From an uncultured Buttiauxella sp. (GTDB lineage: Bacteria; Pseudomonadota; Gammaproteobacteria; Enterobacterales; Enterobacteriaceae): a DNA stretch of 64,000 bases. The stretch is taken from NCBI GenBank assembly GCA_946480445.1, contig CAMLJN010000002.1:248001-312000 (forward strand). The letters run 5' to 3'. Made by a program: the position numbers and the translations under genes. The notes below the pieces were generated by a model. It saw nothing but the letters and a program-made list of their open reading frames with translations. It did not search any database and was not told where the DNA came from. Shown here one piece after another: positions 48,547 to 61,398 of the stretch (position 1 is its first letter; each line of letters begins with the position of its first letter).

Positions 48547-49124
48547 TGACTGACAACTACTACCAGCAAAATGCACAGACCTTTTTCGACGGCACGGTTA
48601 ACGTCGATATGTCTTCCCTGTACCAGACCTTTACCCGTCACCTCCCACCAGACGCACGCGTGCTTGATGCGGGCTGCGGCTCGGGGCGAGACAGCAAAGC
48701 TTTCCGCGAGATGGGCTATCAGGTGGTCGCATTTGATGCCTCGTCCGAAATGGTAGCGCTTGCCCGCAGGCATTCCGGGGTGGAGGTAGCACAGATGACG
48801 TTTACCGATGTGGATGCACTTGAGCGGTACGACGGCATCTGGTGCTGTGCCTCTCTGCTGCACGTCCCCCATCGCGAGTTACCCGCTGCGATGCGCAGGC
48901 TTGCCCGCGCCCTCAAGCCCGGCGGCGTCTGGTACGTGTCGTTTAAATATGGCGACGGCGAACGCGAGAAGGACGGGCGTCGGTTTACGGATATGCGTGA
49001 GACGAGTCTGAAAACATTGCTGGAAAGCGTGCCGGAGGTAAAAGTTCTGGAGATGTGGACGACGCAGGATAAGCGGCCCGGGCGTGATGAAGTATGGCTG
49101 AATGCCATATTAAGTAAGAGATAG
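48546..49124 (+). CDS. Class I SAM-dependent methyltransferase
   Basis: A 192-aa Rossmann methyltransferase with motif I VLDAGCGSGRDSKAF, motif II VVAFDASSEMV, motif IV YDGIWCCASLLHVP and LKPGGVWYVSFKYG. The type is the one often called TehB-like. There is no DNA-methylase catalytic motif (no NPPY or PCQ), so the target is more likely a small molecule or RNA than DNA bases. It is translationally coupled to the HNH gene. Confidence 0.8.
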   Translation: MTDNYYQQNAQTFFDGTVNVDMSSLYQTFTRHLPPDARVLDAGCGSGRDSKAFREMGYQVVAFDASSEMVALARRHSGVEVAQMTFTDVDALERYDGIWCCASLLHVPHRELPAAMRRLARALKPGGVWYVSFKYGDGEREKDGRRFTDMRETSLKTLLESVPEVKVLEMWTTQDKRPGRDEVWLNAILSKR

Positions 49125-49135
49125 TACATTCTCTC

Positions 49136-49155
49136 CCCTCTCCCTTTGGAGAGGG
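49136..49155. repeat. Palindromic repeat of the CCTCTCC/GGAGAGG type
   Basis: CCCTCTCC (49136-49143), CTTT, GGAGAGGG (49148-49155). It follows the methyltransferase stop by 11 bases and can act as a transcription terminator. A similar element is found at 59860-59879. Confidence 0.75.
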
Positions 49156-49243
49156 ACACCCCTCCAAAAAGCACATCTCGCACACAGTCCCCCTCACGTC
49201 GATGCTCTACACTTCCTGACTGAGCCAACACGAAGGAAATCAC

Positions 49244-50263
49244 ATGTCCATTATAAAAAGTTACGCCGCGCCACAGGCCGGTGCAGAACTCGAACTTTAT
49301 GAATTCGACGAGGGTGAGCTGGGTGCAGAAGATGTGGAAGTGAAGGTGGACTACTGCGGCGTCTGCCACTCTGACCTGTCGATGATCGATAACGAATGGG
49401 GCTTCTCTCAGTATCCTCTGGTGCCGGGGCACGAGGTGGTTGGGCGCGTCCACGCGCTTGGCAGCGCGGCGCAGAACAAAGGCCTGAAGGTTGGCCAGCG
49501 CGTGGGTATCGGCTGGACGGCGCGCAGCTGCGGGCACTGCGACGCCTGCATCAGCGGCAGCCAGGTAAACTGTCAGGAAGGTAGCGTGGCCACCATTATG
49601 AACCGCGGCGGCTTTGCGGATAAAATCCGTGCCGACTGGCAGTGGGTGATCCCGCTGCCGGACGCCATTGATATCGAATCCGCCGGTCCGCTGCTGTGCG
49701 GCGGTATCACCGTCTTTAAACCGCTGCTGATGCACCATGTGACGGCCACCAGCCGCGTGGGCGTCATCGGTATCGGCGGCCTGGGGCATATCGCCATCAA
49801 GCTGCTGCACGCCATGGGCTGCGAGGTGACGGCGTTCAGCTCTAACCCGGCCAAGAAAGAAGAAGTGCTGAAGATGGGGGCGGACAAAGTGGTGAACAGC
49901 CGCGATCCGCAGGCGCTGACCGAGCTTGCCGGACAGTTCGATCTTATCATCAACACCGTTAACGTCGATTTAGACTGGCTGCCGTACTTCGAGGCGCTGG
50001 CTTACGGCGGCAAGTTCCACACCGTCGGTGCGGTGATGAAGCCGATTGCCGTCCCGGCGTTCAAGCTGATTGCCGGCGACCGCAGCGTAACAGGCTCCGC
50101 AACCGGCTCCCCGCACGAGCTGCGCACGCTGATGAAGTTTGCCGGACGCGCGAAGGTTGCCCCGCAGACGGAGCTGTTCCCGATGTCGAAAATCAACGAG
50201 GCTATCCAGCACGTTCGAGACGGCAAGGCCCGTTACCGCGTGGTACTGAAGGCTGATTTTTGA
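49244..50263 (+). CDS. ahr: NADPH-dependent aldehyde reductase Ahr (YjgB)
   Basis: A 339-aa zinc-dependent medium-chain dehydrogenase. The catalytic zinc site is in CGVCHSD and GHEVVG; structural zinc ligands are in [16 protein letters not shown]. The cofactor-binding Gly motif is [20 protein letters not shown]. It matches E. coli Ahr, which reduces a wide range of aldehydes to alcohols. An AAGGAAA site precedes the ATG. Its position near leuX is the same as in E. coli. Confidence 0.93.
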   Translation: MSIIKSYAAPQAGAELELYEFDEGELGAEDVEVKVDYCGVCHSDLSMIDNEWGFSQYPLVPGHEVVGRVHALGSAAQNKGLKVGQRVGIGWTARSCGHCDACISGSQVNCQEGSVATIMNRGGFADKIRADWQWVIPLPDAIDIESAGPLLCGGITVFKPLLMHHVTATSRVGVIGIGGLGHIAIKLLHAMGCEVTAFSSNPAKKEEVLKMGADKVVNSRDPQALTELAGQFDLIINTVNVDLDWLPYFEALAYGGKFHTVGAVMKPIAVPAFKLIAGDRSVTGSATGSPHELRTLMKFAGRAKVAPQTELFPMSKINEAIQHVRDGKARYRVVLKADF

Positions 50264-50270
50264 TGTGAAA

Positions 50271-50293
50271 AAGGCTCCTCATTGAGGAGCCTT
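50271..50293. terminator. Terminator between ahr and the dihydroxyacetone kinase gene
   Basis: AAGGCTCCT (50271-50279) and AGGAGCCTT (50285-50293) form a stem of 9-10 bp. Read from the minus strand it is followed by TTTTT, so it ends the dihydroxyacetone kinase transcript; it also lies right after ahr. Confidence 0.8.
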
Positions 50294-50329
50294 GTCGTAT
50301 CGTCTGGCGCTTAGCTTAGCGGGCCTGGA

Positions 50330-51973
50330 TTATTTAACCAGAGCGGCAAAGACCTCGGCCACGGCAACAGCGCCGGGATCTTTTACCCCTTCCAGGCTGT
50401 CACTGTTGACATAAGACGAGCGTCCCGCGTTGGCCTTCTGCATCTTCGCCGTCGCGTCTGCGCCTTTCTGGGCGGCCTGCGCCGCTGCCTGTAAATCCTA
50501 ATCCCTTAACGCTTCCAGAGCCGGTTGCAGGGCATCGATCAGCGTGCGATCGCCCAGATCCGCGCCGCCATAGCGTTTCATCTGCTCCAGCCCAAACAGC
50601 AGGGCTTCCGGGAGCGATTTTTTCTCGCCCACCTTTTGCCCGGCGGCGGTAAAGAAGATCGACATCAGCACGCCGCTCGAACCGCCCATCACCGTGGCCA
50701 GGCGGTCGCCCACCAGCTCCAGCAGGGCCGCCGCATCGTTGAGGGGCAGTTTGCCGTTATCGTTAAGCTGCGCGATGTCCCGCGCGCCTTCGGCAAAGGT
50801 GGAGCCTGTGTCGCCGTCACCCACTTTCGCATCCAGCGCGTTAAGATGGCTTTCCTGGGCGATCAGCGTTTTGGCGACGCTTGCCACCAGCGCTTTGGCG
50901 GCGGCGTTGTCAGACGGCGTGATCACCACGTCGCGGCGGATAACGCTGTGTTTTTGCACCGGCATGGCATGGTATTTCACCATCGGCTGCCAGCCTGCGG
51001 TTTCCACGTCGGCCTGCAGGGCTTTAATGAAGGTGTCGTTCAGGGCGATGGCCGTGAGCGAGAAGCCTTTCATATCCAGGGCGCTCACCAGCGGCGCGGG
51101 GCCAATCAGGTAGGCGAGCTGCGGGCCAAGGTCGGAGTGCACCAGCTCTTTAGTGAGCAGCGCCATCTCAAGGGAGGATACGCCGCCCAGATTGTTGATC
51201 AGCACCGCCAGCTTCGCGTCATTGCCGGTTTTTTTACGCAGGTGTTTCACCAGCGTGGCGATAATTTCTTTGCTGTTCTGCGAATCGACCGTGCTGGCCC
51301 CCGGCTCGCCGTGAATGCCCAGCCCCAGCTCAACGTGGCCGCCTTTGATGCGCCCTTCCTCATCGTCTTCGCTGCCCGGCAGGTTGCAGGTCTGCATCGC
51401 TACGCCCATGCTGGCCACGCTGTCGCACGCCTGCTGCGCCAGAGCTTTGACATCGCCGAGAGATTTGCCCTGTTCTGCGGCAAAGCCCGCAATTTTATGC
51501 ACCAGCGCCGTGCCTGCAATGCCGCGCGGCTGCTTGTTATCCGGCAGGGAAATGTCGTCCCCGACGATCACCATCTCCACTTTCAGGCCGTGTTTTTTGG
51601 CCTTCTCGGCGGCAAGGCCAAAGTTCAGGCGGTCGCCGGTGTAGTTTTTCACAATCAGCAGGCAGCCGCGGTCGCCGGTAACCGCCACAATGGCGTTCAG
51701 CACCGCGTCCACGCTCGGGGAAGCGAACAGGTCGCCGCAGACGGCGGCGGTCAGCATACCTTTGCCCACAAAGCCCACGTGCGCCGGTTCGTGGCCGGAG
51801 CCACCGCCGGAAATTATCGCGACTTTGCTTTTGTCCCAGTCGTTGCGCACCACAACGCGGATGGCAGGGTCTATATCGAGGCGGGTCAGGTTACGGAAGC
51901 GGGAGCTGACGATCACCCCTTCAATGGCGTCGTTGACCAGCTGTTTGCGGTCGTCAAAGAAGAATCTGGACAT
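50330..51973 (-). pseudogene. Dihydroxyacetone kinase with in-frame amber stop
   Basis: An ATP-dependent glycerone kinase of the fused DhaK-DhaL type. The start is MSRFFFDDRKQLVND (51973). The DhaK part has GGGSGHEPAHVGFVG and the substrate His region (GGHVELGLGIHGEPG). The DhaL part has LNALDAKVGDGDTGSTF and VMGGSSGVLMS. At codon 492 (50498-50500) the frame meets TAG (ALEALRD-stop). After it the same frame continues with clearly family-like sequence, DLQAAAQAAQKGADATAKMQ ... NAGRSSYVNSDSLEGVKDPGA ... VFAALVK, ending TAA at 50330. The intact protein would be about 547 aa. The lost 55 residues include the conserved AGRSSYV lid region of the ATP-binding domain, so the truncated protein is probably inactive unless the stop is suppressed. 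Confidence 0.88.
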
Positions 51974-52110
51974 AGTTTCCTTATTTTTAATGAGCCATAA
52001 GAGAAGCATAGCCCCTCGTCCGAAAGATACCGCAAGCTTAAGAATATGCTTATGTTGTTGGCTATACGGTTGCTATGCTTATGGAAATATTGCCACAGGG
52101 ATACCCCATC

Positions 52111-53613
52111 ATGACCGCGCCGCTGCTTATTGCCAGAACTATCGAACAAGAACTGCATATCCTGCCAAATATGGTGAACCGCCACGGGCTGATTACCGGC
52201 GCCACGGGCACCGGGAAAACGGTCACGCTACAAAAACTGGCGGAGTCCTTCTCAGAGATCGGCGTGCCGGTGTTTATGGCGGACGTAAAAGGCGATTTGA
52301 CCGGCGTGGCGGAAGAAGGCATAGAGTCAGAGAAGCTGCTCGCAAGGCTTGCGAAGATCGGCGCGACGGACTGGTCGCCGCACGCCAACCCGGTTGTGCT
52401 GTGGGACATCTTCGGGGAGAAGGGTCATCCGGTGCGTGCTACCGTGTCAGACCTCGGGCCGCTGCTGCTTGCCCGGCTATTAAACCTTAACGAGGTACAG
52501 TCCGGCGTACTGCAAATCATCTTCCGCATTGCCGATGACCAGGGCCTGCTGCTGCTCGATTTTAAAGACCTGCGCGCCGCCACGCAGTATATCGGCGACA
52601 ACGCGAAGTCGTTCCAGAACCAGTACGGCAATATCAGCGGCGCCTCCGTGGGCGCTATTCAGCGCGGGCTGTTGCAGCTTGAGCAGCAGGGCGCGGAGCA
52701 TTTCTTCGGCGAGCCGATGCTGGATATTAAAGACTGGATGCGCACCGACGCGAACGGCAAAGGCATCATCAATATTCTCTCGGCGGAAAAGCTCTATCAG
52801 ATGCCGAAGCTGTATGCCGCCAGCCTGCTGTGGATGCTTTCCGAGGTGTACGAGCAGCTGCCGGAAGCGGGCGATCTGGATAAGCCGAAGCTGGTGTTCT
52901 TCTTCGATGAGGCCCACCTGCTGTTTAACGACGCGCCGCAGGTGCTGCTGGATAAGATCGAGCAGGTGATCCGCCTGATCCGCTCCAAAGGCGTGGGCGT
53001 CTATTTTGTTTCCCAGAACCCGTCGGATATTCCGGACACCGTGCTGGGCCAGCTGGGCAACCGCGTTCAGCATGCCCTGCGCGCGTTTACGCCGAAGGAT
53101 CAAAAGGCGGTGAAGGCCGCAGCGCAAACCATGCGTGCCAATCCGGCATTCGATACCGAAAAGGCCATTCAGGAGCTGGGCACCGGCGAAGCGCTGATCT
53201 CCTTCCTGGATGAGAAAGGCAGCCCGGGCGTGGTGGAAAGAGCGATGGTTATCGCCCCCTGCTCACGCATGGGGCCGGTAACGGACGACGAACGCAACGG
53301 TCTGCTGAACCATTCCCCGCTGTACGGCAAATACGACGAAGCGGTGGACAGGGAATCCGCCTACGAGAAACTGCAAAAAGGCGTACAGGCGGCGGGCGAA
53401 GCCCAGCAAGCCCCGGCGGCCAAAGGCAGCGCGGTGGATGTGGATAACGGTATCCTCGGCGGGCTGAAAGATATTCTCTTCGGCACCACCGGTCCACGCG
53501 GCGGCAAGAAAGACGGCGTGGTGCAGACCATGGCGAAGAGCGCGGCGCGGCAGGTGACAAATCAGATTATTCGCGGCGTGCTGGGCAGCATTATGGGCGG
53601 ACGTAAACGCTAG
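52111..53613 (+). CDS. yjgR: YjgR, HerA/DUF853-family ATPase
   Basis: A 500-aa protein (same length as E. coli YjgR) starting at [14 protein letters not shown]. Walker A is [14 protein letters not shown], Walker [14 protein letters not shown]. RNAs or DNA may be the substrate, as the family is related to HerA helicases, but its role is unknown. The C-terminal region is low-complexity ([12 protein letters not shown]) and ends with a helix and GSIMGGRKR. Confidence 0.93.
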   Translation: MTAPLLIARTIEQELHILPNMVNRHGLITGATGTGKTVTLQKLAESFSEIGVPVFMADVKGDLTGVAEEGIESEKLLARLAKIGATDWSPHANPVVLWDIFGEKGHPVRATVSDLGPLLLARLLNLNEVQSGVLQIIFRIADDQGLLLLDFKDLRAATQYIGDNAKSFQNQYGNISGASVGAIQRGLLQLEQQGAEHFFGEPMLDIKDWMRTDANGKGIINILSAEKLYQMPKLYAASLLWMLSEVYEQLPEAGDLDKPKLVFFFDEAHLLFNDAPQVLLDKIEQVIRLIRSKGVGVYFVSQNPSDIPDTVLGQLGNRVQHALRAFTPKDQKAVKAAAQTMRANPAFDTEKAIQELGTGEALISFLDEKGSPGVVERAMVIAPCSRMGPVTDDERNGLLNHSPLYGKYDEAVDRESAYEKLQKGVQAAGEAQQAPAAKGSAVDVDNGILGGLKDILFGTTGPRGGKKDGVVQTMAKSAARQVTNQIIRGVLGSIMGGRKR

Positions 53614-53766
53614 TTCGCTTCCCATCTGCCCTTTCTGTCAGGGAGGGGGCAAAAACAAAAGCCCCTTGCCCCTTTGGGAAGAGGGGCAAAAAAACAGTTC
53701 TTTGAATCCCGTCACAATCGCTTCATCTCCATTACCCCTTTTCCCTTAATGTAGCTAAATTGTTAA

Positions 53767-56960
<3,194 letters not shown>

Positions 56961-57044
56961 CGGCCCTCCTGAATGGTAAGATTTTGGCGTATCCCCGAAT
57001 GGGGGGCGTGAGTATACCCTTTTTTCCCTCAACCTGAGACAAGC

Positions 57045-57545
57045 ATGAGCGAACTGATTTATTTAAACGGCTATCCCGAGCATCTGCTCGCCCAGGTTCG
57101 CACGCTGATCGCCGAACAGCGCCTCGGCGAAGTGCTGCAAAAACGTTACCCGGACGCCCACTCTATCGCGACGGATAAAGCGCTTTACGCCTACACCCAG
57201 GACCTGAAAAGCCAGTACCTGCGCAACGCGCCACCTGTCAACAAAGTCGCCTACGACAACAAAATTCACGTGCTCAATAACGCGCTGGGCCTGCATACCG
57301 CGATCTCCCGCGTGCAGGGCGGCAAGCTGAAGGCAAAGGCAGAGATCCGCGTGGCGACCGTTTTTAAATCTGCCCCGGAGGCTTTTCTGCGCATGATTGT
57401 GGTTCACGAGCTGGCCCACCTGAAAGAAAAAGATCACAGCAAGGCGTTTTACTCCCTGTGCTGCCATATGGAGCCGCAGTATCACCAGTTGGAGTTTGAT
57501 ACGCGCCTGTGGCTGACGCAGCTGGCGTTAAAAGGATCGGCTTAA
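57045..57545 (+). CDS. ygjP: YgjP, DUF45-type putative metalloprotease
   Basis: A 166-aa protein with the zinc-peptidase motif [16 protein letters not shown] (HExxH with a following H). It matches E. coli YgjP. Divergent from rlmG with 84 bases between the starts. Confidence 0.92.
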   Translation: MSELIYLNGYPEHLLAQVRTLIAEQRLGEVLQKRYPDAHSIATDKALYAYTQDLKSQYLRNAPPVNKVAYDNKIHVLNNALGLHTAISRVQGGKLKAKAEIRVATVFKSAPEAFLRMIVVHELAHLKEKDHSKAFYSLCCHMEPQYHQLEFDTRLWLTQLALKGSA

Positions 57546-57625
57546 CAGATCGGCGGATTCAGTGTGCCCGCATTCACCTGAGTTATGATAAAAATGGAGC
57601 GATAAACTCTTACCTGGATGCATGT

Positions 57626-58612
57626 ATGATTCGATTCGCCGTAGTTGGCACCAACTGGATCACCCGTCAGTTTGTGGATGCCGCCCATGAAAGTGGGCGC
57701 TATAAACTCACCGCCGTTTACTCCCGTACCCTTGAGCAGGCAAAGGCCTTCGCCAGCGATTACCCCGTCGAGCATCTTTTTACCGATCTTGAGGCGATGG
57801 CAAAGAGCGAAGCCGTTGACGCCGTTTATATCGCCAGCCCGAACGCCCTGCACGCGCCGCAGAGCATGCTTTTCCTCAGCAATAAAAAGCACGTGATTTG
57901 CGAGAAGCCCCTCGCCTCCAATCTCCTTGAGGTGGAAGCCGCCATCGCCTGCGCGCGTGAAAACCAGGTGGTGCTTTTCGAAGCCTTTAAAACGGCGAGC
58001 CTGCCCAACTTTATTGCCCTGCAACAGGCGCTGCCGAAGGTCGGCAAAATTCGTAAAGTGCTGTTCAACTACTGCCAGTATTCCTCCCGTTACCAGCGCT
58101 ATCTGGACGGTGAAAATCCCAATACCTTTAACCCGGCCTGGTCCAACGGTTCTATTATGGATATCGGCTTCTACACGCTGTCGGCTGCCGTCGCACTGTG
58201 GGGCCAGCCGCACACCGTGCAGGCAACGGCGAGTCTGCTGGCCAGCGGCGTGGATGCACATGGCTCGGTGCAGATGAACTACGGCGATTTCGATGTGACT
58301 CTGCTGCACTCGAAGGTGAGCGATTCCGTTTTGCCAAGTGAGATTCAGGGCGAGGCAGGCTCTCTGGTTATCGAGAAAATTTCTGAGTGCCAGCGCATTA
58401 CCTTTGTGCCACGCGGCGGCCAGGCGCAGGATCTGTCGCAGCCCCAGCATATCAATACTATGCTGTATGAAGCCGAAACCTTTGCTCGCCTGGTGGCAGG
58501 CAACGAAGTGGATCACCCGGCCCTGGTGACATCCCGTATCACCTCTGCCCTTGCCACGGAAATTCGTGCGCAAACCGGCGTGGCATTCCCGGCGGATAAC
58601 GCGCAGGCGTAA
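57626..58612 (+). CDS. ygjR: YgjR, Gfo/Idh/MocA-family oxidoreductase
   Basis: A 328-aa protein starting at MIRFAVVGTNWITRQF, equal in length to E. coli YgjR. It has the NAD(P)-binding N-terminus, CEKPLASNL (the EKP motif) and a C-terminal dehydrogenase domain. Substrate unknown. It lies 80 bases after ygjP. Confidence 0.92.
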   Translation: MIRFAVVGTNWITRQFVDAAHESGRYKLTAVYSRTLEQAKAFASDYPVEHLFTDLEAMAKSEAVDAVYIASPNALHAPQSMLFLSNKKHVICEKPLASNLLEVEAAIACARENQVVLFEAFKTASLPNFIALQQALPKVGKIRKVLFNYCQYSSRYQRYLDGENPNTFNPAWSNGSIMDIGFYTLSAAVALWGQPHTVQATASLLASGVDAHGSVQMNYGDFDVTLLHSKVSDSVLPSEIQGEAGSLVIEKISECQRITFVPRGGQAQDLSQPQHINTMLYEAETFARLVAGNEVDHPALVTSRITSALATEIRAQTGVAFPADNAQA

Positions 58613-58669
58613 AGCTGTGTAAGGGTGAGTGGCAAAAGATTGACGAAATTTATATCTCGTCATATTTTG

Positions 58670-58870
58670 TTACCTGCAAAGGGGAGTAACTTCATTGCCG
58701 GTTAATCGTCATTACGGTGCGCAAGCACCCGGTTGCCGGGCAATGCGAATGGTTTTTTTACCCAAAAAACGATTCCGCGTTGTAAGTGAGACCTTGCCGG
58801 AAGGCGAGATCCCTGTTGCAAGCATTAGCGGCTGGCGTCTTCCGACGTTGGCCGTTTTTGTTTTTGAAGG
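58670..58870 (+). ncRNA. alx leader: pH-responsive element / yybP-ykoY (manganese) riboswitch
   Basis: The leader upstream of alx contains AAAGGGGAGTAAC (58678-58690), the family-typical GGGGAGUA block. Several stem pairs follow (GGTGCGCAAGCACC, TTGCCGGGCAA) with a T tract at about 58753-58759, then a second block GCCGGAAGGCGAGATCC and the helix before the ribosome-binding site GAAGGAACC. In E. coli this leader (also called PRE or SraF) turns alx on at alkaline pH and responds to manganese. Boundaries are approximate. Confidence 0.8.
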
Positions 58871-58878
58871 AACCTCTT

Positions 58879-59847
58879 ATGAATAGTGTCGGCACTCCAT
58901 TACTGTGGGGCGGTTTCGCCGTCGTCGTCGTCATCATGCTGGCTATCGACCTCCTGCTTCAGGGCCGTAAAGGCTCGCACACCATGTCCATGAAGCAGGC
59001 CGCCGCCTGGTCCCTGGTGTGGGTTTCACTTTCTCTGCTGTTTAACGCCGCTTTCTGGTGGTATCTCACCGGCACCTCCGGGCGTGAAGTCGCGGATACC
59101 CAGGCCCTTGCCTTCCTCACCGGCTATCTGATTGAAAAAGCGCTGGCGGTGGATAACGTCTTCGTCTGGCTGATGCTGTTCAGCTACTTCTCCGTCCCTG
59201 CGGCTTTGCAGCGGCGCGTGTTGGTTTACGGCGTGCTCGGCGCGATTGTGCTACGTACGGTAATGATCTTCGCGGGCAGCTGGCTGATTACCCAGTTCGA
59301 ATGGCTGCTGTACGTGTTCGGTGCGTTCCTGCTGTTCACCGGTATCAAGATGGCGCTGGCGAAAGAAGATGAAGGCGGGATTGGCGACAAGCCGCTGGTA
59401 CGCTGGCTACGCGGCCACCTGCGCATGACGGACAAAATCGAAGGCGAGCACTTCTTTGTGCGCAAAAACGGTCTGCTGTTCGCAACACCACTGCTGCTGG
59501 TGCTGATTCTGGTTGAACTGAGCGACGTGATTTTCGCGGTGGACAGCATTCCGGCGATCTTCGCGGTGACTACCGATCCGTTTATCGTCCTGACGTCTAA
59601 CCTGTTCGCTATCCTCGGCCTGCGTGCAATGTACTTCCTGCTGGCGGGCGTGGCGGAACGTTTCTCCATGCTGAAATACGGCCTGTCGGTGATCCTGGTG
59701 TTTATCGGCGTGAAGATGCTGATCGTCGATTTCTACCATATCCCGATTGCCGTTTCGCTTGGCGTGGTAGGCGGTATTCTGGCACTGACGCTGGTGATTA
59801 ACGCCGTGGTGAATGCCCGCAACGACAGGAAGAAGCTGTCGGAGTAA
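58879..59847 (+). CDS. alx: Alx, TerC-family membrane protein
   Basis: A 322-aa protein with about nine membrane segments, starting [21 protein letters not shown] after GAAGGAACC. TerC-family acidic residues in the membrane are seen in [15 protein letters not shown] and [17 protein letters not shown]. It matches E. coli Alx (YgjT), an alkaline-induced protein with a role in manganese export. Confidence 0.95.
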   Translation: MNSVGTPLLWGGFAVVVVIMLAIDLLLQGRKGSHTMSMKQAAAWSLVWVSLSLLFNAAFWWYLTGTSGREVADTQALAFLTGYLIEKALAVDNVFVWLMLFSYFSVPAALQRRVLVYGVLGAIVLRTVMIFAGSWLITQFEWLLYVFGAFLLFTGIKMALAKEDEGGIGDKPLVRWLRGHLRMTDKIEGEHFFVRKNGLLFATPLLLVLILVELSDVIFAVDSIPAIFAVTTDPFIVLTSNLFAILGLRAMYFLLAGVAERFSMLKYGLSVILVFIGVKMLIVDFYHIPIAVSLGVVGGILALTLVINAVVNARNDRKKLSE

Positions 59848-59859
59848 TGCTCTACCTTC

Positions 59860-59879
59860 CCTCTCCCTTAAGGGAGAGG
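59860..59879. repeat. Palindromic repeat of the CCTCTCCC/GGGAGAGG type
   Basis: CCTCTCCCTT (59860-59869) is followed directly by its complement AAGGGAGAGG (59870-59879), a perfect 20-base palindrome 13 bases after the alx stop. It is a second copy of the type found at 49136 and a likely terminator. Confidence 0.75.
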
Positions 59880-60100
59880 ACTTCCCTGCCCAGAAGAACA
59901 ATTTGCCGACAATGTCACAATTTTGTTAATCGCCAGTTAAAATATCTGGGTTGGCGCTAATTATTTAGTTATTAACCCTTCCTGCCCGCCCTATTTTCCT
60001 TATACTCCCCCGTGCAAACACATTTTCTTACATCCGGTCAAACAAGTGCCTTAGAGCGCGGACGCAGGATGGAGCTATACACATCACAGGAAGGTTACAA

Positions 60101-61345
60101 ATGGCAACACACTCTCCAGGACTCCTGACCCGCCTGGCACAGGGCAGTCTGGTTAAGCAGATTTTAATTGGCCTGGTGCTGGGTATCGCCCTGGCCCTGG
60201 TGTCCAAACCCGCGGCAATCGCCACCGGTTTATTAGGCACACTGTTCGTTGGCGCGCTGAAAGCCGTCGCACCGGTGCTGGTCCTGATGCTGGTTATGGC
60301 CTCTATCGCCAACCACCAGCACGGCCAGAAGACCAGTATCCGCCCGATTTTATTCCTCTATCTTTTAGGCACCTTCTCTGCGGCGCTGACTGCCGTGGTG
60401 GTCAGCTTTGTGTTTCCTTCCACGCTTCACCTCGTGACCGGCGCAACCGACATCACGCCGCCGTCAGGCATTGTGGAAGTGCTGCGCGGCCTGCTGATGA
60501 GCATGGTCTCTAACCCGATTGACGCGCTGCTTAACGCTAACTATATCGGTATTCTGGTGTGGGCCGTCGGCCTGGGCTTTGCCCTGCGTCACGGTAACGA
60601 ATCAACAAAGCACCTGATCAACGATGTCTCCGATGCGGTGACTTTCATTGTTAAGGTCGTGATTCGCTTTGCGCCGATCGGTATCTTTGGCCTGGTCGCC
60701 TCCACGCTTGCCACCACCGGTTTCGAAACGCTGTGGAGCTACGCGCAGCTGCTGCTGGTCCTGGTTGGCTGTATGTTTGGCGTGGCGCTGATCATCAACC
60801 CGCTGCTGGTGTGGTACAAAATTCGTCGCAACCCGTATCCGCTGGTGTTTGCCTGCCTGCGTGAGAGCGGCGTAACAGCCTTCTTTACGCGCAGCTCTGC
60901 GGCCAACATTCCGGTGAATATGGCGCTGTGTGAAAAGCTGAATCTGGACAGGGATACCTATTCCGTCTCTATCCCGCTGGGGGCCACCATCAATATGGCC
61001 GGGGCGGCTATCACCATCACCGTACTGACGCTGGCAGCCGTGCACACCCTGGGCATTCCGGTAGATTTACCCACGGCTCTGCTGCTGAGCGCAGTCGCTT
61101 CTCTGTGCGCCTGCGGTGCATCCGGCGTAGCGGGCGGTTCACTGCTGCTGATCCCGCTGGCCTGCGGCATGTTTGGTATTCCAAATGAGATTGCGATGCA
61201 GGTCGTTGCGGTGGGCTTTATCATTGGCGTACTACAGGATTCCTGCGAAACCGCGCTGAACTCCTCCACGGACGTGCTGTTCACCGCGGCGGCCTGTCAG
61301 GCGGAAGATGCTCGCCTGGCGGAAAAGAACCCGCTGCGCGGCTAA
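60101..61345 (+). CDS. sstT: Serine/threonine:sodium symporter SstT
   Basis: A 414-aa transporter of the dicarboxylate/amino acid:cation symporter family. It has about eight to nine membrane segments and the family motifs [14 protein letters not shown] (hairpin 1), [15 protein letters not shown] (NMxG motif) and [13 protein letters not shown]. It matches E. coli SstT throughout. An AAGGTTAC site precedes the ATG. Confidence 0.95.
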   Translation: MATHSPGLLTRLAQGSLVKQILIGLVLGIALALVSKPAAIATGLLGTLFVGALKAVAPVLVLMLVMASIANHQHGQKTSIRPILFLYLLGTFSAALTAVVVSFVFPSTLHLVTGATDITPPSGIVEVLRGLLMSMVSNPIDALLNANYIGILVWAVGLGFALRHGNESTKHLINDVSDAVTFIVKVVIRFAPIGIFGLVASTLATTGFETLWSYAQLLLVLVGCMFGVALIINPLLVWYKIRRNPYPLVFACLRESGVTAFFTRSSAANIPVNMALCEKLNLDRDTYSVSIPLGATINMAGAAITITVLTLAAVHTLGIPVDLPTALLLSAVASLCACGASGVAGGSLLLIPLACGMFGIPNEIAMQVVAVGFIIGVLQDSCETALNSSTDVLFTAAACQAEDARLAEKNPLRG

Positions 61346-61398
61346 GCCCTTCCAGAGATACAGGCGGGAGGCGTATTGCCTGCCCGCCTTCTGAACTC

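Noticed and set aside
48719-49810. 363-aa minus-strand frame across the methyltransferase and ahr genes
   Set aside because: It runs antisense to two well-supported genes and has no family-like sequence.
50525-52000. 491-aa plus-strand frame opposite the dihydroxyacetone kinase gene
   Set aside because: GC-rich antisense shadow with His/Gln/Arg-rich composition; the kinase motifs are on the minus strand.
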